Positions 16,772 through 23,869 of a stretch of 64,000 bases of DNA are shown piece after piece (the first letter of the stretch is position 1; each line of letters begins with the position of its first letter). The notes beneath the pieces are model-generated. The model was not told the DNA's origin. It ran no database searches and worked only from the letters and a program-made list of their open reading frames with translations. The position numbers and the translations under genes were made by a program. The stretch spans positions 62,001 through 126,000 of the forward strand of contig NZ_LMQL01000012.1 of assembly GCF_001424545.1 (NCBI RefSeq), written 5' to 3'. Source of the stretch: Ramlibacter sp. Leaf400. Its GTDB lineage: Bacteria; Pseudomonadota; Gammaproteobacteria; Burkholderiales; Burkholderiaceae_C.

Positions 16772-17415
16772 CGCGAAGCCCCCGACGGCGGGCGCGCGAG
16801 GCCCGTGCCGATCATCGAGTCGCGCGTCACCAGGGCCGCGAGCTGCGCTTCGTCCAGGCCCTCGGTGCCGGCGGGCCGGCGGGGGACGACCAGGTAGCGC
16901 ACTTCGGCGGTGGAGTCCCACACGCGGATCTCGGTGTCGGCCGGCAGCGTGACGCCGAAGTCCGCCAGCACCCCGCGCGGGTCGCGCACCGCGCGCGAGC
17001 GGTAGGGCGCGCTCTTGTACCAGACCGGCGGCAGGCCGAGCACCGGCCAGGGGTAGCAGCTGCACAGCGTGCAGACGACCATGTTGTGGACCCGCTCGGT
17101 GTTCTCCACGGCGACCATGTGCTCGCCCTGCCGGCCGGTGTAGCCCAGCGAAGCGATGGCGGCGCTGGCGTCCTCGAGCAGCCCCTTGCGGAAAGCCGCA
17201 TCGGCCCAGGCCCGGGCCACCACGCGCGCGCCGTTGCGCGGGCCGATGCGGGTCTGGTAGGTGTCGACGATGACGTCCAGCGCGGCCGGGTCGATGTAGC
17301 CCTTCTCGGTGAGCACCGACTGCAGCGCGCGCACGCGCAGCTCGGTCTCGCCGAGTTCGCCGTGCCCGTGGTCGTGGTCGTGGTGCACGTCGTGATCGTG
17401 GGGGTGCTGGGCCAT
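16768..17415 (-). CDS. nthA: nitrile hydratase alpha subunit, cobalt type, His-rich N-terminus
   Basis: A 215-residue metal-binding subunit. The active-site motif is [12 protein letters not shown] (Cys115, Cys118, Cys120); Thr between the first two cysteines and Tyr after the third mark the cobalt rather than the iron type. The first 18 residues hold eight histidines ([16 protein letters not shown]), a probable metal-chelating tail. The ATG at 17415 is used because it starts at this tail; an upstream in-frame ATG at 17490 would add a non-conserved stretch. The nitrile supplied to it is unknown; an amidase gene is not adjacent, although a carbon-nitrogen hydrolase lies 14 kb away. Confidence 0.94.
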   Translation of the reverse strand: MAQHPHDHDVHHDHDHGHGELGETELRVRALQSVLTEKGYIDPAALDVIVDTYQTRIGPRNGARVVARAWADAAFRKGLLEDASAAIASLGYTGRQGEHMVAVENTERVHNMVVCTLCSCYPWPVLGLPPVWYKSAPYRSRAVRDPRGVLADFGVTLPADTEIRVWDSTAEVRYLVVPRRPAGTEGLDEAQLAALVTRDSMIGTGLARPPSGASR

Positions 17416-17519
17416 CGCGGGACTATGCCCAGCGCTTTCGCGCGGTGCAAGCCGGTGGCTCGGCGGTGAGCGCATCGATGCGCAAGTCAACGCAGGCGCG
17501 GGCCGACGCGCGTGCCGGT

Positions 17520-17558
17520 CGGTGTCTTACAGCGGCCGGGATGGGAAAGAAGAACATG
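17520..17558 (+). promoter_or_regulatory. leader element, copy 1 (shared with 18,708-18,746)
   Basis: GGTGTCTTAC, a GGCC core, then TGGGAAA and AACATG in the same order as before the next gene. It lies 21 bases ahead of the glycine-rich protein start. It could be a shared promoter or a 5' RNA leader; its nature is not known. Confidence 0.45.
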
Positions 17559-17578
17559 AAGGGTTCGAGAGGTGTGAT

Positions 17579-18667
17579 ATGAACAGGTGGATGGAAAAGT
17601 TGTGCGCGGCGCTGGTCGTGATTGGCGTGAGCGGGACCATGGGGCTGGTGTGGCCTGAGGAAGCGCATGCCAAGGGCGCCGGGGGTGGAGGCGGCGGAGG
17701 TGGAGGTGGCGGCGGGGGCGGCGGCGGCTCTGGTGGCGGCGGCTCCGGCGGTGGCGGCTCTGGTGGTGGAGGCTCTGGTGGCGGCGGAGGTGGCTCCGGC
17801 GGCGGCGGTGGTTCAGGTGGCGGTGGCTCCGGCGGAGGCGGCGGAGGCTCCGGTGGTGGGTCCGGCGGAGGTGGTTCAGGCGGTGGTTCAGGCGGTGGTT
17901 CAGGCGGTGGCGGTTCAGGTGGTGGGGCCGGCGGTGGCTCTGGCGGCGGTGCCGGTGGTGGCTCGGGCGGCGGTGGTGCAGGTGCTGGCGGCGGCGGTGG
18001 CGGCTCCGGCGGCGCGAGCGCAGGGGGCGGCGGCTCGGGCTCCGGCGGTGGTTCCGGCGGCGCGAGCGCGGGCGGTGGATCTGGCGGCTCCGGCGGCGGG
18101 TCGAGCGGCTCGGGCAGCGGCGGCTCCGGTGGCGGCAGCTCCAGCGCCGGCAGTGGCGGCACGGGTGGTGCCGCTGGCGGCGTGGGCAGCGCGGGCGTGG
18201 GCGCCTCGGGCGCAGGCACAGCGGCCGCAGGCACGGCCTCGACCGGCACGGCGGCAGCGGCAGGCCCTGGCGGGTCGACCGGCGCCGCTGGCGCCTCGAC
18301 CGGCGCCGCTGGCGCTGCAGCTGCGGCGGGGCCCGCCGCAGCGGCGGTTGGCGCTCCTGCCGGAACCGCCGGCACGGCGGTCGGCGTCTCGGCGGCCGCG
18401 GTCAGCCCGCCGGCCGCGACGAACGTCGGTGTCGACATGTCGGGCGCCGGCGCGGCTTCGCCCAGCGGCGGCACGGGCACGGGAGCGGCCGGCGGCACGG
18501 GCACGTCCGCGGGATCGAGCGCGGGCACGGCGGTGTCGTCCCGCCGCACCGACAGCAACGCGCCGCTTCGGGCTCGGGTGGCGGTCGACGGTGCGGTGAG
18601 TTCCCCGGTGACGGCCACCATGGGCGGCCCGCCGCAGGTGATGAATTTGCCTCCGCTGGAGCGGTGA
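17579..18667 (+). CDS. secreted glycine-rich (GGGS-repeat) protein
   Basis: A 362-residue exported protein of unknown function. A signal peptide (CAALVVIGVSGTMGLVW...AHA, about 31 residues) is followed by about 170 residues made almost only of Gly and Ser in GGGSG/GGSGGG units, then an Ala/Gly/Thr-rich part and a short normal-composition C-terminus (SSRRTDSNAPLRARVAVDG and a PPQVMNLPPLER end). Such regions are flexible and extended, as in cell-surface or matrix proteins. A GAGAGG ribosome-binding site at 17567-17572 supports the ATG at 17579. The opposite strand is also open (proline-rich) but lacks start signals. The repeat is prone to slippage, so its exact length may be uncertain in the assembly. 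Confidence 0.75.
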   Translation: MNRWMEKLCAALVVIGVSGTMGLVWPEEAHAKGAGGGGGGGGGGGGGGGGSGGGGSGGGGSGGGGSGGGGGGSGGGGGSGGGGSGGGGGGSGGGSGGGGSGGGSGGGSGGGGSGGGAGGGSGGGAGGGSGGGGAGAGGGGGGSGGASAGGGGSGSGGGSGGASAGGGSGGSGGGSSGSGSGGSGGGSSSAGSGGTGGAAGGVGSAGVGASGAGTAAAGTASTGTAAAAGPGGSTGAAGASTGAAGAAAAAGPAAAAVGAPAGTAGTAVGVSAAAVSPPAATNVGVDMSGAGAASPSGGTGTGAAGGTGTSAGSSAGTAVSSRRTDSNAPLRARVAVDGAVSSPVTATMGGPPQVMNLPPLER

Positions 18668-18707
18668 CGCCCGGTCGCGTTGCGCGGGTCTGACAGCAAC
18701 GGCCGCA

Positions 18708-18746
18708 GGTGTCCTACCTGGGCCGTGGCTGGGAAAAATGAACATG
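18708..18746 (+). promoter_or_regulatory. leader element, copy 2
   Basis: GGTGTCCTAC, a GGCC core, TGGGAAA and AACATG, matching copy 1 at 17,520-17,558 at most positions with small gaps. It lies 33 bases ahead of the second secreted low-complexity gene. Confidence 0.45.
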
Positions 18747-18778
18747 CACCCCAGCGCCATGGCGCGGGAGGCGAATCG

Positions 18779-19330
18779 ATGAAAGCTGTGAAGTGGGCGC
18801 TGCAGTCGGCCTGCACGATGGCAGTGGCGTGCGGCCTGGCCGCCGCCGGTGAGGCCGCGGCGCAGGCGCGCGAGCCGGCCAAGGTGGCACAGGCCGGCGT
18901 CGCGGCCAAGCCGAACCGGCAGGCGCAGGCCAGGTCCTCCAAGCGCGCGAAGCCGTCATCCGCCGTGGCCGCGAAGAAGAGCAGGTCGCCTTCGCTCGCG
19001 GCGAACCGCAAGGCACAGCCCGTCGCCGCCAGCAAGTCCGCAACGAAGAAGCCGGCAGTCGCAGCGCGAAGCGCCGCCAAGGCCCCCGTGACCGCGAAGG
19101 CCCCTGCCAGCCGTCCCGCTTCCGCCCCCGCGATCGCACGCCGGCCGCCCGCGCCGGCGCTGCCGCCGGCGGTGGCCTGGGTGCCGCCGCCGCTCGGCCC
19201 CGAGCGCTTCTATCCCCACGGCATCCCGGAGCTTCGGCCGGAGTTCCTCCATCCGGAGCGCCCGCCCGTCGCTCAGCAGCAGGCGGTGACCCGCGCACCG
19301 CTGGGCGGCCAGCCCGAACTGCTGCCCTAG
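18779..19330 (+). CDS. secreted basic Ala/Lys/Pro-rich protein
   Basis: A 183-residue protein with a signal peptide (ALQSACTMAVACGLAAAGEAAAQA) followed by a low-complexity, strongly basic middle (repeated AKKS, ATKKPAVAARSAAKAP, histone H1-like) and a Pro-rich C-terminus (PPLGPERFYPHGIPELRPEF). It is unrecognised. A GGGAGG ribosome-binding site (18766-18771) supports the ATG at 18779. It follows the glycine-rich gene by 111 bases and shares its leader element, so both are probably expressed under the same condition. A basic exported protein next to a flexible Gly/Ser one could bind acidic polymers such as DNA or polysaccharide; this is a guess. Confidence 0.65.
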   Translation: MKAVKWALQSACTMAVACGLAAAGEAAAQAREPAKVAQAGVAAKPNRQAQARSSKRAKPSSAVAAKKSRSPSLAANRKAQPVAASKSATKKPAVAARSAAKAPVTAKAPASRPASAPAIARRPPAPALPPAVAWVPPPLGPERFYPHGIPELRPEFLHPERPPVAQQQAVTRAPLGGQPELLP

Positions 19331-19345
19331 CCCTGCGTCAGGGCT
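19329..19345. terminator. hairpin overlapping two convergent stop codons
   Basis: AGCCCTG-CGT-CAGGGCT, a perfect 7-bp stem that overlaps the stop codons of both the basic secreted protein and the TRAP binding protein. No T-run follows on either strand, so termination would be inefficient or Rho-assisted. Confidence 0.4.
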
Positions 19346-20426
19346 TGCGCGCGGCGCTGATCATGAACTGCTCGGCCGCGCCGTCGTTGACCGACGACCA
19401 CAGCACCTGGTCCGCCAGGAACTTGCTCCAGTGGTCGTGCACCTTGCGGAAGGTCTCGTTGGCGGCCGACTGCTCCTTCATCACCTCGTCGTTGGCGCGT
19501 CGCATGGCGTCCATGATCGGCCGCGACCACGAGCCCAGCTTGGCGCCGGAGCCGACCAGCCGCCGCAGCGCCGGCACGTTGGTGGCGTCGTACTTGGCCA
19601 GCATGTCCGCGTTGGAGCGGAAGCACGCCGCCTCCAGCGCCGCCTTGTACGAAGCGGGCAGTGCCTCCCACGCGGGCTTGGACACGATCATGCAGAGCGA
19701 CGCGCCGCGCTCCAGCACGCCAGGGCTGTAGTAGAACTTCGCGACCTTGGACAGCCCCAGCTTCTCGTCGTCGGCGGGGCCCACCCATTCCACGGCGTCC
19801 AGCGTGCCCTTCTCCAGCGCCGGGTAGATGTCCGAGCCGGGGATCTGCTGCGGCACCGCGCCGAGCTTGGTGTAGACGTGGCCCAGGAAGCCGGCGGCGC
19901 GGATGCGCAGCCCCTTGAAGTCGGCCGGCGTCTTGATCTCCTTGCGGAACCAGCCGCCCATCTGCGCGCCGGTGTTGCCGCAGGGGATCTGCACCACGTT
20001 GAACTTGGCGTAGACCTCGCGCATCAGGTCCATGCCGCCGCCGTAGTACATCCAGGCGGTGTGCTGGCGCGGGTTCATGCCGAAGGGCACGCCGGTGTCG
20101 AACACCAGCGCCGGCTCCTTGCCGATGTAGTAGAAGCCCGCCGTGTGGCCGCACTCCACCGTCGCGTTCTGCACCGCGTCCAGGATGGCCAGCGGCGGCA
20201 CCAGTTCGCCCGCGCCGTGCGGGGTGATCGTGAACTTGCCGTCGGTCAGCGCCGCCACGGTGCTGGCGATCGACTGCGCGCCGCCGAACACCGTGTCCAG
20301 CGACTTGGGAAAGCTCGACGGCATGCGCCAGCGGATGGTGGGCTGGCCGCCCTGGGCGCGGACCGGCGCCGCGATGGCGGCGGCCGCGGTGGCCGCGCCG
20401 GTGGAAATGAGGTGGCGTCTTTTCAT
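19338..20426 (-). CDS. TRAP transporter substrate-binding protein (DctP family)
   Basis: A 362-residue periplasmic binding protein with a signal peptide (MKRRHLISTGAATAAAAIAAPVRA, Tat-like) and the DctP fold of the TakP-like type for 2-oxo or aromatic carboxylates (RMPSSFPKSLDTVFGGA, GKFTITPHGAGELVP, FKGLRIRAAGFLG with the binding-site Arg, DAVEWVGPADD). The membrane subunits DctQ and DctM are not encoded nearby, so it is an orphan that must use a permease elsewhere. A GGAGA ribosome-binding site precedes the ATG at 20426. It follows the class II aldolase gene by 28 bases and is probably its operon partner. Confidence 0.88.
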   Translation of the reverse strand: MKRRHLISTGAATAAAAIAAPVRAQGGQPTIRWRMPSSFPKSLDTVFGGAQSIASTVAALTDGKFTITPHGAGELVPPLAILDAVQNATVECGHTAGFYYIGKEPALVFDTGVPFGMNPRQHTAWMYYGGGMDLMREVYAKFNVVQIPCGNTGAQMGGWFRKEIKTPADFKGLRIRAAGFLGHVYTKLGAVPQQIPGSDIYPALEKGTLDAVEWVGPADDEKLGLSKVAKFYYSPGVLERGASLCMIVSKPAWEALPASYKAALEAACFRSNADMLAKYDATNVPALRRLVGSGAKLGSWSRPIMDAMRRANDEVMKEQSAANETFRKVHDHWSKFLADQVLWSSVNDGAAEQFMISAARKP

Positions 20427-20454
20427 GTGTTGTCTCCTTCGGGTCTCGTGGGTG

Positions 20455-21249
20455 TCAGGCCAGCGGGGTGGGCGCGCCGTCGTCCAGGCAGCGCGGCGCC
20501 TCGCGCAGCACCTGCCGGGCGAAGTACTGGAAGGTCAGGCCGGTGATCTGGGGCTTGAGCAGGAAGCCGCCTGCCTCGCGCGCCAGCTCGGGGCGCACCT
20601 CGCGGATCGGACCGATGGCGGCGGCGCGCACCTGCGCCTGCGCCACCTGCTCCAACCACAGCGCGAGCACCGCGGCCTCCTCGATGCTGGCGCCGGCCGT
20701 CAGCAGCCCGTGGTGCGCCAGCAGCAGCGCCTTCTTCTGCCCCAGCGCGCCCGCGATGATCTCGCCCTCGTTGTCGCCGATGGGCAGGCCGGGCCAGTCG
20801 TCCAGGTAGCCGCAGTTGTCGAAGAACGGCGTCGAGTCCATGTGGGCGATGGCCAGGCGCTGGCCGGTCATCGACAGGGCCGTCGTCGCGGGCGGATGGG
20901 TGTGGACGATGCTCTGCACGTCGGGCCGCACCTTGTAGACCCAGAGGTGGAAGCGCACGGCCGGGTTGGGCAGCGAGCGGCCGTCCAGCGGCTGGAGGTC
21001 GTCGTCGACCAGGATCAGGTCGGCCGGCGTTGCCTCGTCGGCGCCGATGCCGAAGCGCAGGGTCCAGTAGGTGCCCGGCTGTTCGCCGCGCGCCGTGATC
21101 TGCCCGGCCAGGCCGCCGTGCCAGTGGCCGTGGGCGCCCAGCATGCGGCAGGCCAGGACGAATTTCTGCTTGGGCGAGCGGCGGTCCGGCGCCAGCTTCT
21201 CCGCCAGTTCGCGGTCCACGCGGTCGCGCGTGGCAGTCGTGCTATCCAT
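20455..21249 (-). CDS. class II aldolase/adducin-family protein
   Basis: A 264-residue metal-dependent aldolase/decarboxylase-like protein. The zinc histidines are visible in IVHTHPPATTALS and LLAHHGLLTAG. Family members cleave sugar phosphates or decarboxylate hydroxy acids; the substrate here is unknown. The ATG at 21249 has an AAGGAG ribosome-binding site with good spacing and is preferred over the upstream in-frame ATG at 21273, which lies in the operator palindrome. It is divergent from the XRE-cupin regulator, which probably controls it together with the TRAP binding protein downstream. Confidence 0.85.
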   Translation of the reverse strand: MDSTTATRDRVDRELAEKLAPDRRSPKQKFVLACRMLGAHGHWHGGLAGQITARGEQPGTYWTLRFGIGADEATPADLILVDDDLQPLDGRSLPNPAVRFHLWVYKVRPDVQSIVHTHPPATTALSMTGQRLAIAHMDSTPFFDNCGYLDDWPGLPIGDNEGEIIAGALGQKKALLLAHHGLLTAGASIEEAAVLALWLEQVAQAQVRAAAIGPIREVRPELAREAGGFLLKPQITGLTFQYFARQVLREAPRCLDDGAPTPLA

Positions 21250-21264
21250 GGGGGTGTCTCCTTC

Positions 21265-21317
21265 GGTCAACAAGTTGACTTTAAGCGCCGAACGGCTACA
21301 AAGTCAACTTGTTGACC
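21265..21317. promoter_or_regulatory. double palindromic operator between aldolase and XRE-cupin regulator
   Basis: Two 14-bp palindromes, GTCAACAAGTTGAC (21266-21279) and GTCAACTTGTTGAC (21303-21316), lie 37 bp centre to centre. With flanks they form an exact 18-bp inverted repeat (21265-21282 / 21300-21317) around a 17-bp spacer. It is the divergent promoter region, so this is very likely the binding site of the adjacent XRE-cupin regulator. Confidence 0.85.
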
Positions 21318-21389
21318 TATTGGTCGACCCCTTGCTCTGGCTGTGGCAGCATCGCGGCCGAGCCAGGTTTCACCCTCGAGAAAGAACGC

Positions 21390-21977
21390 ATGCCGCGCGC
21401 CCGAGCCGCCGTCCCCGAACCCGCCGCTCCCCCGCTGCTGCTGGGGGCCCGGCTGCGCCAGCTGCGGCGCCTGAAGGGCATGACGGTGGACGAACTGGCG
21501 CGCGCGGTGGAAGTGGACAAGGCCCACATCTCGCGCATCGAGAACAACCTCAAGACGCCCTCGATCGCGACTCTGGCGCAGCTGGCCAAGGCCCTGAGCG
21601 TCTCCATCGGCCACCTGCTGGGCGAGACGCTGGACAAGTCCGAGATCAAGGTCACGCGCGCGGCGCAGCTGGCGGAACCGGCCCGCCCGCAGGACGGCGC
21701 GCAGCACCAGTTCGTGCCGCTGCTGCACAGCGAGGCCGTGGGCTCGTTCGAGGCCTTCATGGTCTATCCCGGGCCGGACCCCGGCGCGACCGAGGCGCGC
21801 CATGCGGGCCAGGAGATGCTCTACATCCTCTCGGGCACGGTGGAGGTGGTGTTCCACACGCACTCGGTGCAGGTGGCCGCGGGCGACTGCATCCACTTCC
21901 CCGGCTACCTGCAGCACCGCCTGCGGCGCGTGGGGCGCGCCAAGGCGGTCGCGCTGCTGGTGCTTTCCAACGGCTGA
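21390..21977 (+). CDS. XRE-family regulator with C-terminal cupin domain
   Basis: A 195-residue regulator. Residues about 18-75 are an XRE helix-turn-helix (LRQLRRLKGMTVDELARAVE, HISRIENNLKTPSIATLAQL) and residues about 115-190 a cupin sensor domain (HAGQEMLYILSGTVEVVFH, GDCIHFPGYLQHRLRR). Such proteins usually sense a small metabolite and autoregulate. The ATG at 21390 is chosen as the start next to the conserved part. It is transcribed away from the class II aldolase gene across the double palindrome at 21,265-21,317. Confidence 0.9.
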   Translation: MPRARAAVPEPAAPPLLLGARLRQLRRLKGMTVDELARAVEVDKAHISRIENNLKTPSIATLAQLAKALSVSIGHLLGETLDKSEIKVTRAAQLAEPARPQDGAQHQFVPLLHSEAVGSFEAFMVYPGPDPGATEARHAGQEMLYILSGTVEVVFHTHSVQVAAGDCIHFPGYLQHRLRRVGRAKAVALLVLSNG

Positions 21978-22004
21978 CCGGCCTCTGGCGCTTCGGGGTG
22001 CGGC

Positions 22005-22904
22005 TCAGGCCGTGCCGGCGCCGACCAGCATCTCGCAAGGGCCGACAAAGCCGCCTTGCGGCCGCTCGAACTGCGCCAGCGTCCGCTCGATCTCCTCCCA
22101 GGTCTGCGCCTTTTCGGCTTCGCCCAGGCCAGCCATCATCTGGTGCAGCGCGCCGAACGATTCGCGCTCGAAGCGCACGCATTCGGCGGCGCTGGGCAGG
22201 CGCACCGGCGAGTCGACCTTGCGCACCTCCACGTCACGGAACCCGGCCTGCTCCAGCGTGCGGGCCAGCACGCCTTCGCCCCCGAGCGAGAACGGGCCCG
22301 GCTGGCCGGGCAGCGGCGGCGGCAGCTGCGCGCGGCGGCGGATGATGCCCACCGGCAGCGCGAAGAACGGGTTGCGGTCCGGCGTGGAATACACCACCGC
22401 CGCGAAGCGTCCGCCGCGGCGCAGCGCGTGCCGGATGCCGGCCAGGGCGCGCTGCTGGTCCGGAAAGTAGATCAGCCCGACGCGCGAGATGGCCGCGTCG
22501 AACGAAGCCGCGGGCAGCAGGTCGTGCCGCTCGCCGTCGAGCTCGCGCGTCTCCACGTTGGACAGACCCTGCCGCTGCGCCGCGGCGCGGGCATGGCCCA
22601 GGATGGCCGGCGAGATGTCGGTGGCCAGCACGTGGCCCTGGGGGCCGGCGCGGCGGGCGGCGGTGATCGTCTGCTCGCCGGCGCCGGCTGCAATGTCGAG
22701 CACGCGCGATCCGGGCGCCACGCGGGCCATGTCCAGCATCGCTTCGGTCGCGTGGCCCAGCCACTCGGCCAGGAGCGGCGACCAGCGGTCCCAGGCCGGC
22801 GCGGCGGCTTCCCACTGCGCACGGGTGGTCTGGCGGAACTTGTCGGGGTCGAAGGCCGGCGTGGTGGTGGCGGCGGCGGACGGGGCGGTAAGGGTTTCGG
22901 ACAT
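22005..22904 (-). CDS. class I SAM-dependent methyltransferase
   Basis: A 299-residue methyltransferase of the UbiE/Methyltransf_25 type. Motif I is VLDIAAGAGEQT (near residue 70), followed by VLATDISPAILGHARAAA and SFDAAISRVGLIYF. The acceptor is unknown. An AAGGAG ribosome-binding site precedes the ATG at 22904. The gene is divergent from an HxlR regulator across 130 bases that contain a perfect palindrome, so the regulator may control it. It ends 27 bases from the convergent XRE-cupin gene. Confidence 0.87.
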   Translation of the reverse strand: MSETLTAPSAAATTTPAFDPDKFRQTTRAQWEAAAPAWDRWSPLLAEWLGHATEAMLDMARVAPGSRVLDIAAGAGEQTITAARRAGPQGHVLATDISPAILGHARAAAQRQGLSNVETRELDGERHDLLPAASFDAAISRVGLIYFPDQQRALAGIRHALRRGGRFAAVVYSTPDRNPFFALPVGIIRRRAQLPPPLPGQPGPFSLGGEGVLARTLEQAGFRDVEVRKVDSPVRLPSAAECVRFERESFGALHQMMAGLGEAEKAQTWEEIERTLAQFERPQGGFVGPCEMLVGAGTA

Positions 22905-22984
22905 GGCGGCAACTCCTTGAGGGCGACCGGCGCGACGTGCACCGGCTGGGCGCCAAGGTAGGCCGCGGACCGCAAGCCCTCAAG

Positions 22985-22997
22985 TCCAGAATCTGGA
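22985..22997. promoter_or_regulatory. palindrome between methyltransferase and HxlR regulator genes
   Basis: TCCAGA-A-TCTGGA, a perfect palindrome 38 bases upstream of the HxlR start and 81 bases upstream of the methyltransferase start. It is a plausible operator for the HxlR-type regulator. Confidence 0.5.
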
Positions 22998-23034
22998 GTC
23001 TCCGGATGGGCTGCCCCGCGCCTAGACTGCGCCC

Positions 23035-23721
23035 ATGATCGACTACATGCAGTTCTGCACGGTGGCCCGCGGCGCCGAGGTGCTGGGCGAACTGTGGACG
23101 CCCCTGGTCGTGCGCGAGCTGCTGTGCGGCAGCCACCGCTTCAACGACATCCACCGCGGCGTGCCCCGCATGTCGGCCACGCTCCTCACGCAGCGGCTGC
23201 GCAAGCTGGAGGCGATCGGCGTGGTGGAGCGCCGCCGCGCCGACAGCGGCTGGGAATACCACCTCACGCCCGCGGGCGAGGAACTGCGGCCCATCGTGGT
23301 GGGGATCGGGGAGTGGGGCGCGCGCTGGATCGGCAGCCGGCTGCGGCGCGAGCAGCTCGATGCCGGCTTCCTGATGTGGGACATCCGCCGCTTCGCGCGC
23401 ATGGAGGAGTTCCCGGCCAGTGGGCGCACCGTGGTGCACTTCCGCTTCCGCGACGCGCCGGCGGCCGAGAGCCTGTGGTGGCTGGTGGTGCAGGACCGCA
23501 CCGCCGACCTGTGCCGCGACGACCCCGGCCACGACGTCAGCGTGATCTGCGACTCCACGGTCCGCGCGCTGACCGAGGTGTGGAACGGCGACAGCGACCC
23601 GGAGCAGGAGATCCGCAGCGGTGCGCTGGTCGTGCAGGGCGCGGGGCGACAGGGGCAGCAACTGTGGCGTTGGCTGGGACGCAGCCTGTTCGCGCCGACG
23701 CGCATGGCGGCGAGGGGCTAG
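23035..23721 (+). CDS. HxlR-family winged-helix regulator with C-terminal extension
   Basis: A 228-residue protein. Residues 1-105 are an HxlR winged helix (EVLGELWTPLVVRELLCGSH, FNDIHRGVPRMSATLLTQRL, WEYHLTPAGEEL) with Cys8 at the conserved N-terminal position that serves as a redox sensor in some relatives. Residues 110-228 form an SCP2-like extension that may bind a ligand (TVVHFRFRD, DVSVICDSTVRALTEVWNG). It probably regulates the divergent methyltransferase through the palindrome between them. A tandem repeat starts at its 3' end. Confidence 0.85.
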   Translation: MIDYMQFCTVARGAEVLGELWTPLVVRELLCGSHRFNDIHRGVPRMSATLLTQRLRKLEAIGVVERRRADSGWEYHLTPAGEELRPIVVGIGEWGARWIGSRLRREQLDAGFLMWDIRRFARMEEFPASGRTVVHFRFRDAPAAESLWWLVVQDRTADLCRDDPGHDVSVICDSTVRALTEVWNGDSDPEQEIRSGALVVQGAGRQGQQLWRWLGRSLFAPTRMAARG

Positions 23722-23756
23722 GGGCGAGGGGCTAGGGGCTAGGGGCTAGGGCGGCT
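23706..23756. repeat. short tandem repeat (GGGGCTA units)
   Basis: Five to six copies of a 7-8 base unit GAGGGGC/TAGGGGC overlapping the stop codon of the HxlR gene. It is related in composition to the run at 10,068-10,117. Confidence 0.8.
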
Positions 23757-23869
23757 CGACGGGATTGCGCTGGCCCGGCCTTGTCTCTATCGTTCGGCCT
23801 TGACGAAAATCGGGCTCCAGGCTTGCCCTCAGCCGCCGTCGCGAGCCCGACCGTCCGGAGGGAATCCCG

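Noticed and set aside
17527-19080. A proline-rich 517-codon minus-strand frame across the glycine-rich gene
   Set aside because: It is the complement of the Gly/Ser codons. The plus strand has a signal peptide, ribosome-binding site and a sensible start; the minus frame has none.
21250-21273. ATG at 21273 as start of the class II aldolase
   Set aside because: It lies in the operator palindrome, and the ATG at 21249 has a well-placed AAGGAG.
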